A stretch of DNA of 17,015 nucleotides from Phoronis ovalis (lineage: Eukaryota > Phoronida > Phoronidae): the NCBI GenBank assembly GCA_028565635.1, contig JAOXYB010018373.1:1315-18329 (forward strand), written 5' to 3'. Positions within the stretch are counted from its first letter, which is position 1. Each line of letters opens with the position of its first letter. A program made the position numbers and the translations under genes. This document shows positions 1 to 9,500 of this stretch, in pieces. Under the pieces are notes generated by a model. It did not search any database, was not told where the DNA came from, and saw only the letters and a program-made list of their open reading frames with translations.

Positions 1-349
1 CAGTGCCATCTACTATACTCCAGCTACTAGCAATTATTGTTCAAGAGTGAATCTAGCCGGAAGTTCAGTATCCTCGGGGAGACACTTGTCATTTTATTTT
101 GCTTTGTTACAGATACATGTAAGGTAAAATTATTTAAACAAGTTGTTACTTGAGTGATAACTGCCCCAGGATGCTAACCAACTACTTACATTATGATATA
201 ATTATTGCTGACAGCTTTTTCCAGCCGTTTCACTCTAGTAATAATATTTTTAGGAATGAGAGAAATAAATTATTCAAGATATGTTTTAAGGGTGGTTACT
301 ATATATGGGTTCTTCACAATGCTTTAATTTAGTACTATTAACATTTCAG
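1..349. other. Intron or unresolved upstream LYST sequence
   Basis: No exon can be assigned with confidence. The sequence before 350 must donate one nucleotide of a split codon. A possible exon at 31-118 (open, ending at gtaagg with the right phase) exists, but its translation does not resemble the family. Confidence 0.5.
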
Positions 350-543
350 ACTGTGTCATCAGTAGAGAGGCATGTTTTCATTTATTCTGTCTTGGTCCGA
401 GTTGTTGTACAATTGGTTCCTGTGACTCGTCTGAACAGTTGGCTATCTACAGATATCAGATCTGTGAAGATTTATTGTTGAAGAGTAATATTCCATATGA
501 TATGCTTACGGGAACAATTTCTGTACCATTGGATGCAATACGA
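350..543 (+). CDS. LYST: LYST exon 1 of window: ConA-like region
   Basis: Acceptor aacatttcag, donor cga|gtaagt; enters with 2 nt of a split codon, exits in phase 0 (partial residues 1-64). Only this frame is open. It reads [12 protein letters not shown], then a run of C and S, then SNIPYDML. The 'h.f.LGP.C' pattern is typical of the last strands of the ConA/laminin-G-like domain found before the solenoid in BEACH proteins. The upstream partner exon is not identifiable in the window. Confidence 0.8.
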
Positions 544-3500
544 GTAAGTTCACATTGCTTCTAGATAATATTTTGTGTTGGAAAATGTTGTGTTATTCAA
601 ACTCTATGATTCTGTTAATTTAGCTTGATGAATATAAATAAAAATTAAACCTTTTCAGTTTTAATTAAATTTTCCATTATATTATAGACGAGCAATATTT
701 TAGGGCAAAAAAAACAGTTTGTTAATCTCTGATTCGTTGCTATAACATTAAACAAGTCCATATCTTCCTGTAATCATTTCAGTAATTATACCTGATCTCC
801 CTCCATTTTAGTTGGATTTTTGTACTGTTTGTTAGTAACATGTTTAAAATTATTTACATATTAATAAGTTGTCCTTTTTGATTTTCTAGGAACAGTTAGC
901 TGTTGTCTACCACCCGAAACAACCGAAGCAATTCAACATCTATCCTGCTCTGCGATTGAATACAAACACGAGATCCTTGCCTGGAATTTTAGCAGGATTT
1001 TCACAAAAGAAACCGCCGATAAACCTTTTTATTCAGCACCCAGTTAATGTTAACCTTGACTTCCTGGGCGACCTCAACAGCAAAGGTCGAGTGAGCTGTG
1101 AAATGGCAGTGGATCAGTGTGGTGGTGTTGCAGTGTTTCTGTTTCTTTTTGCTAAGGTAAGAAGATTATCAAGTACAAGAACGTCTTGTACATTACATCT
1201 GAAACTTTCGGAAAATATGGCATTTCAAATTTTTGAAAACGAAAGTTTATTTTTCTACCAGTTTGATATTTTTTGATATTTTAAGACTGTAGCACACTTA
1301 AAGAAAAGCTAGAAAGTAACCAATCGTTATTAGTTTGGTTGACATGGCTGCATATTTATCCTGCACTTATCAGACTGTCCACAGACTGAATTCCTACTTA
1401 ACATGTGTCCCTTTTGCTGCATATTTTATAGATGGTGGAGACCTCGAACTGTGATAAAGCCCAGGCCAAATCACTCAGACTACTGCTCAGTGTTTTGAAG
1501 CACAGCCAGAAGCATACCAGAGACTTCTTAGAAATGTCTGGCTATTCAATGGTCAGGAAGGTCTTGATGAGTTCAAGATGTGCTTTAGGTTATCCCATGT
1601 TGAAGGTAATGTTTAATGAAATATTTTGTTTTGGCCATTGTAATGAGGTGTCCTTGCTGTTGGTACTGATAATTTGTTGTTTTGTATCATAGGTTTTAAC
1701 AAATTGTACCTTCTGTGAAGTGGCGATAAATTCAATAATAACTTAACAGAGTGCTGTATATATTGCAGCAGTTGGATGGAAATTTGAAGCACAAATTGGT
1801 AAATAAAAACATGAGTCGCCGTGGTCATATTAGTTATTATGAGTTGTTTGAAAAATTATAGCACTTTGTTCACATTGCTTGACAGGTTTTATTGGACATG
1901 TGCTGTAGTGAACCTGTCCTCAAGTATAATCGCTCAGCAAAATCTTGGCGCCTCCTCACTGACTCTCAAGCTATAATCCAGGATGTGAATATAATCACGG
2001 ATATACTGTTAGCCTGGAAAGTATGGGAGAAGGCAGATGTGGATATCTGGAGTCTCAGCTTTAAGACATTAGAGATTTTAATTCGTGATGATCATCCTCA
2101 TAAGAAGTTTAATCTGCATCAGATGCATTGTGGGAATGTTAGTGATAAGCTGCTTTTAGCATGCCAGGTAAGTCAGGCTGGTACCAAGTTGAACGTATTT
2201 GTACAATAATGTATATGAGCATGTACTTGATATTGCTTTGATAACAGTATTCTCTGGCATGACTGTACCAGACCCCCCTAATATTACACAGTCATGCAAG
2301 TCAAGCATACATTACATGAAAACTATAACAGATTTTCAAAATTAAAAATAAGTATTAATGTTTAGAATTTTTCCAGTTTATATGGTGTAGCTGTGAGAAG
2401 ACTATATGTTCTCTTTATCTCTTTGTATTCCAGGAACGAATTCAAGATGGCTTACCATCCCTGCCATCACCAATTTGCAAATCCATCATCGAAATTATCC
2501 AGTGTTTGATTGGTTGTCCTCCTGATATCAATTTGGTGGCAGCTATTTGTGACTTCTTGTTGGTTGTTCACCCCGCTGCTAGTACATATGTGGTTAATGC
2601 AAAGGATGATTTCTATTTCACACAACATTGGGGTGAAGGCAAATTCTGTTATTAAATTGAACAATTTTTTTTTTAAATGTAGTCCTTATTTGCATCAGTA
2701 GTAGAGTTGCACAAAAAAATTGGAAAAAAAAATGTAAATCAAAAAGTGTCATGTACACCATTTATTTCAATCTTTATGTTTGAATGTTTTTTTAGTATCC
2801 AATGGCAAACAAAATGTGCAAGGTAAAAAATCCAACTTGGAAATGATGTTAACAATGTCGCTTCCGTCATCGAGCACTCCAAAGATTAACAGACGGGGCA
2901 GCATAACACAGGATGATGTTACTGTAGGCACATATACTTCTCACAAAACAAAACGTAAGATATTAGTTTCATTTTTTCTTGCTTTTTAAAAATAATTGAA
3001 ATGTCTTCCTTTGAAAAAATACAAGGTTTTTCTTTGAAGCTAATGTACCAGAACATTATGTACTAGTAAGGGTGCTAAAATTGTTTTGTAGGCAAGTCCC
3101 GGTCATCTGCAAGTGTTCCTGGTTCACCAACAGAAAAAAGGCATCTCGTGCCATTTAAAGAAGAATTCAATGAAGAGGTATGTCCATTTGTAAAAAGTCC
3201 CTCTTCAAAATCAAATTTGAGTGATAAATCACTTGCCAAAGAAACAAATGAAGGACAGTCGTGCAATGACTTTAAGGAACTTGGATGGTTTCTTGATGAA
3301 GACGATTTCCAAGGCAAAGATGCAGTATTACCAAATGGAGAAATCAACAAAGAGGAAGAAGGCGTACAAAATATCAATGAGTCAGAACTAGACAGTCTAA
3401 ATAACACAAGTAATTCTGACTATGTTGTCATCAAATCTGATGGCATTGAAGGTACATTTATCTTATCAGAAGAGGACAAAAGTGAAGAATGGGAAATGTT

Positions 3501-6500
3501 GGCCGGCGCTATATCTTCACATCGTGTTCCTGTCAGTTTGAACACTACAAGGGATACAGCAGACGAAGTTGAAGAAGGAGAGAGGGGACTGGTGCTTATT
3601 TGTGCAGGTGTGTTAACAATATTTAATGTTTAGAGATAAATGCCTTATCTAGAAGTACGTACCATAGACAGCCCCTCTCAGTAGATGCATGTCTGAAATG
3701 TTTTGATTTTTTTTTTTAATTATTAAATTTATAAATGTAATTGATATTTGTCTCCGCAAGCTCTACAGAACTTGTAAACTAAAACTATATAATAAGTTAT
3801 GATTGTCTGCATTTTAAAAGATTCTGGTAGATTTTGGTTTAAACTTATGTCACTCTTTCAAAACTGTTCTTGTTTGATATTTTAAAGTTTTTAAGTTAAT
3901 CCATTTGTGAACTTAATTTGCAGAGCTTCTGAATTTGTTAGCCAGTGTTGTAGTGACTTTACCAGACAATTTGCTCAGTAAGCTGTTAGGTATTGTACTG
4001 CAGCCGGAAACCCTCATTGTCCTGGTTAATCATAATGCTGTGGATTTAAGAACTGCTATTGTAAAGGTAACTAAAACAAAACCACATCAAGTTACACTGA
4101 GCTTATATGCTCTGTTTGCTTAGCATTGTCTGTACTGTATGGTATTTCAACTTAGTATTGATGTAACATATTGAACCTGATTTGGAAGCAGAGATAAGAG
4201 CATTGCATAATTATATGATCTACATGTAAATAAGCTTGCAAGATACCATTTTAAAAGATGTTCTGTGATTACGTATATGTTATTTCTAAGTGTAACACAT
4301 TTTCATGTTGTAGCTATTAGATGTCTACCTACATCGGGCCGAAACATCACTGAAGGAGAAAATTGACTCTTTCCTGAAAATTCAAGGTTTTCAGTTACTG
4401 GCCAATCAGCTTCATCAGCATCCAGCTAGCAGAGAACTCATTGAAGCTTGCTTTACCATGGTGTTTGGAAAACCACATAGTTTAGATGAGGAGTGAGTAT
4501 TTAATCCAAGCTAGCATTGTTTGTCATATTTGCTCGGTAAAATTAGCACGTTTAATATTCTTTTAAATTTTGTGTCTCGAAAATTTATCATTTTAACCCA
4601 AAATGGCAACCATACAGGTCACATGACATACTCAGAGAAAAATAAGTTACAGACTCAGGAAGTTTTAATTACATATTTTCCAATATACTTTTGTTTGTCT
4701 ATCTAGGGTAAACTGTTGATGCGTGAAATATCCTGTGACCAGAAACCTTTCTGTGCGGCTGCTTAGGAGTCCTATGCATACCTAAATATGTTTTAAGTTA
4801 ATGTCTGCTTGAAGTTAAAGTTTTTTTACATTTTAGCTGTGATCCAAATATTCTGTTAGAAATATCGTGTGTTCAGCAACAAGCCATTATTCCAGTGTTA
4901 TCCCTGGTGGAGAATACGGCAAATAATCCAACACTTTGCCATAACACACTTTGTCTTCTGTGTCAGGTAGCTCATTGTGTTTCTTATCTGTTTTATACTC
5001 TGATGCAAATTTTAAAAACTTTTTCTTGTTTTAATGTTGACTTGGCAACACAACTATTTAAAATTACAATCAGATGCAATAGAATAAGTTCACAATTTGA
5101 ACCAAGACTGCCTTCTAATATGAATGTACATGTACTTGATCTACCAAGTTTTCGAAGAAACGATTATTTGTACCAAAGTTAATGTTGCAGTTGATGTTAC
5201 ATGACAGTGAACTTAAACATCACTATTGTCAAAACAGTTATAGCTCTCATGAAAGTCCCGAGAGAAAACTTTGTTTCACACACATTCTGTATAATTTACA
5301 GTTGTTTGAAAATGTACCAGTCTTGGCTAACGTAATGTTAGAGAATGGTGTGATGGAAACTCTGTGCAACGTACTTGCATCTGTAACAAGACTTCCGACT
5401 CAAAATATTTCTCCAGAAGAACTCCATGAAGTTGAAGTTGTAGTTGGTGACATCACACATTTCTTCACGTTGATTGGAACAAGAGCTGTTGGGTAAGCCA
5501 GATAAAGCCACAGCATGTATTTAGACTGGCTTCATTCATGGCGGTACTGCAAGAGTCATTGCCGAAATTCTGTTATTAGGCACCTCAAGTCAGTTTATTG
5601 TATTTTTTTTGTTGTTTATGCTAACAGCAATGCTTGTCTCTCTTTAGTTTGTCTGGTGTCGGTAACTTTCAGCAGTTTGAAGATCTGATGAGTTTGCTCA
5701 GTGCTCTTGAATATACACAGTTTGGTCGTTTTATTAACCAGAAAAACGGTGAGTAGTATATTGCTTGATATAAAGAAAAATATTTATAACACATGCTTTA
5801 TTAAAGAAGCATTACTCAAATTAATGTTAGTATCTCCATGAACATTTACTCAGTTCAAGTAAATTTCAAATAAGATTAAAGTAAGTTTAAAACAGACACG
5901 GTAAGTGGCAATAGTGGTCACAAACCACATTCATCGCGTGAGCAATCGTTTAGTTCTCCAGGTCAGGTGTTGATTAATTGTCAAACTTTGTACTGTAGGA
6001 TGTTTTGGGTGCATGACAATAACTGTCTCGTAGTGCACACAATTAGTCTATCAATGACCTACACAAAGAATAAAGAAAATGTTTAATTTAATTCGAGCCT
6101 TTAAAAATGCATTGTTTCAGTCGTGTCAGCCACATACGATAAAATTCTAGTGGTATTGTTTCAGTCGTGTCGACCGCATATAATAAAATTCTAGTGGTAT
6201 TGTTTCAGTCGTGTCGACCACATATGATAAAATTCTAGTGGTGTTGTTTCAGTCGTGTCGACCGCATATGATAAAATTCTAGTGGTATTGTTTCAGTCGT
6301 GTCGACCACATATGATAAATTCTAGTGGTATTGTTTCAGTCGTGTCGACCACATATGTTAAATTCTAGTGGTATTGTTTCAGTCTTGTCAACCACATATG
6401 ATAAAACTCTAGAGGTATTGTGAACAAGCTTTGGAAACTGTTCGTTTATTTTTTGTAGATTTTAATTTAAAAGCTGTGCAAACAGTACGAGATCTGCAAG

Positions 6501-9500
6501 GACAGGTGATAGAGTCCATAATAGAATGCATACATGCTACATGTGATGACATTCCTAGGCGGGGCTCCATTATGGACACGATACTTCTGAGACAGAATTC
6601 TAATGAAGTCCCACGTAAGTGTTTAATCACAGCAGCTGTAGAAAGAATATATTGTATCATGTACATACTTTTTGATGAACTTTTCCTCAGTATCTACAGA
6701 AAAACGATTATTTTGTAGTTGTACATTGTACATACTTGTACTAGATTTCATTTTTAATTTGGAAGAGAGCCTTGTAAAACTGTTATAAAGTTACCAGCAG
6801 ACGCTTGTGATATTCTGCTATCTTACAGATATAGATTGTAGTTTTGTAACCTTAATATTTTATATAGGGGATATGAGAAGAGTCGTATCTACTTCAGCTG
6901 TCAGAAAACAAATGCAGGCTTATACTGTAAAAGATCCGGAATTAAAAGTAATAGATCCGTCCCAAGTCCGTCGAGGATCGCTTTCTGTTGGTAAAGCCAG
7001 ACACGTATTTCAACGTATGATAACAGTAACAGAAGGGATAGACATTGATGTTGAATCAGAATCCCCTTCGACCTTGACCCTTGATCCAACCAGGAGGTGG
7101 TCTTCTTTAGCACCACTAGAGCAGTTTCCGAAATTATCAGAAAAAAGACGATCTGATGGGCGAGCTTCACAAAGTGAACTTCTAGACAGGCTGAAAAAAG
7201 TCATGATGTTGGCTGTGGACTTTGCGGTTTACATAGGTAGTATGTGAAGAGCTGATCTTCCCATTATTGCTCGTAAGAAAGTGGATTTTTTTTTCATTAG
7301 TCGTGGATTGTTTATTTCTTAGAAAGATTTGTTTCCAGACTTGTTCTGATTTTTCATGTTTCTTGTAAAAATGGTGTAAATTTTTTTTTATTTGATAGCG
7401 CAGTCCGATATTTCAAAGCTTCAGAAATTGTATCTACTAATGCAAGCGAAATATTGAAACAATCATATTTTTGTAGTTCCCGTAAGAAGTCAGCAGTCTT
7501 CCATGGAGAACAAGCTTGCTGAATTGTGTGATGATACCGAAAATTGCGTTCTGCAGACATGCGTTTATAAAAAGCAGTATGAACGAAGTTTGCTGGCATT
7601 TTTGACAGAATCTATGCTCCTCTCCTTGGAACGAGGTCGAGTTGTGAAAACATGGAGTGCCATTCTCAAATCTGCCAGAGATTTAATTCGAATACAGGTA
7701 TGTGGAAATTAAAGTTCCTTAGTGATCCAAGCTTTTGGTAGTACAAATTATAGGTAGCTATTATGTATAACTCGTGTTAATCAAATAATTTAAATACTGG
7801 AAATATAGCACCTGGAAATGAGCTTATGATGTATATGAACCGTCACTGCGACAAAAGAGTAAATTGCTTTAAAAAGATATTTGCACTGATCTCGTGTTAA
7901 AAAACCATCTGCAATAAAACTTTCTTTTGCAGGTACCTAAATAACTTATAAAACCAACACTGCAATCTTTTATTTTTACCCAGAAATTATAGAGTAAAGT
8001 ATTCTTGAATAATGTAATTTTTGTTTTTAGTTGAGTCGGTTATTAACTTACATGCTTACTCCCAGTCAAAGCATAGACCAGCAAATGTATGCCATACAAC
8101 TGATTGCTGATTCAAAAGATTCAAAGACGCCAGAGATGATGAGACTTCTGACTAATACAGCTGCCACTGTAAGTTACCTTATGCAAATCATTTTGATTTT
8201 CTCGTTATACTTGTTTATGGAGATGGGTATTTTTTAGCGATGCTGATTAATATCCCAGCCCAAGATCTATGTAATATGTTAAAATTGCAGTAATTTTATA
8301 GTAGATGTTGATTGTTAGTTTTGTTTTAAAAATATTTGTATCACGAATGTTTCTTTTTTTGTAACCACTTTATGGAAACAATCATTTTTTAACATTTTTA
8401 TTTAAACATTATTTGTTGTACAACAAGGAAACAATTGTTCTTTTATCGAAATATCGTTTTTTGCTAGTCATATCATGTTCTGTTGCAGGGACAAAAACTG
8501 GTCGTATATTTGCATGATTTTATCAGCCAACATACAGATTCTCTCAAACCAAGGCAACAAGAATGTGTTGAAAGATTTTCAGCAAAATTAAAGAACAGTG
8601 GTTATTCTCCGGTACAATTTGATTTTGATGAGTCACAGAAAAAAGCCATGATGGATGAAAAGCAGGAATGGAAGGATGAGGTGGATAAAGGCAAGCAGAT
8701 GTGGACTGCGAAATGTGACATCTCTTTACAAAGGTAACCTAGTAATGACTTGCATGTTAGATTAGAACATTCTTGCTTAAGGTTGGGGTAATTGGTAAAT
8801 GCTAGCGGATCAAGTAGATATATAACTTATGGGTTTCATAGGTCTATGTAACATACTGCATATTTCACTGTAATGATGTGCCAAATTGTTAAAAAAAACA
8901 AGCGGATAACTGTCGTAGTCTGTAAAACAATATTGAGTGCTTCCAGTCTCATAGCAGTAATGGGGAAATGTGGAAATAGGCTGTAAGAGCTTTCTTTCGT
9001 CCTCTTTCCATTCATTAGACTTTTCAATGATTGAACACAAAAAATGCTAATAACTCTGATTAAATTTCGTGTTAACTTTCAGAATCTTGCAAAAGCGTGA
9101 TGGTGTAATAAAACAAATGTCTGCATGTGCCATGGAGGTCACACAAGTTGTTGTCAATAGTCAAAACATGCAGAGAAAGAAGTTTATTGAGCATGTTAAA
9201 CTGGAGATGACTCATGGACTGCAAGTTAAGAAAGCCTGGCAGCAGCTTATTCAGCAACTTACCCATGAAAGGTTGGTTGCAACACAAAATGGATGCCATT
9301 TTAAGATTTCTACCAGAAGCATCCTCTTAAGGTCTTGAGATGTACATAATTAAATCATATATTGCAACCTATACTTTATAACAACTAACATGAAGACATA
9401 GATTAGAACAGTTAATTACAGTAACTGTAAAAGTGCAAGGAATTTCCAACAATATATACTTTAGTGATTTGATTGTGAAATTATAGAAGTTCTAATCAAA

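Noticed and set aside
31-118. Possible upstream LYST exon ending at gtaagg with a phase compatible with the exon at 350
   Set aside because: The frame is open and the phase fits, but the translation shows no resemblance to the ConA-like region and the acceptor at 28-30 has a poor pyrimidine tract.
3075-3407. 110-codon minus-strand open frame opposite the acidic LYST linker
   Set aside because: It is the antisense shadow of exon 7; serine/leucine/phenylalanine composition mirrors the glutamate- and lysine-rich coding strand.
6112-6417. CRISPR-like array or coding repeat
   Set aside because: Units are contiguous with no unique spacers, the genome is eukaryotic, and each reading frame meets TAG within two units.
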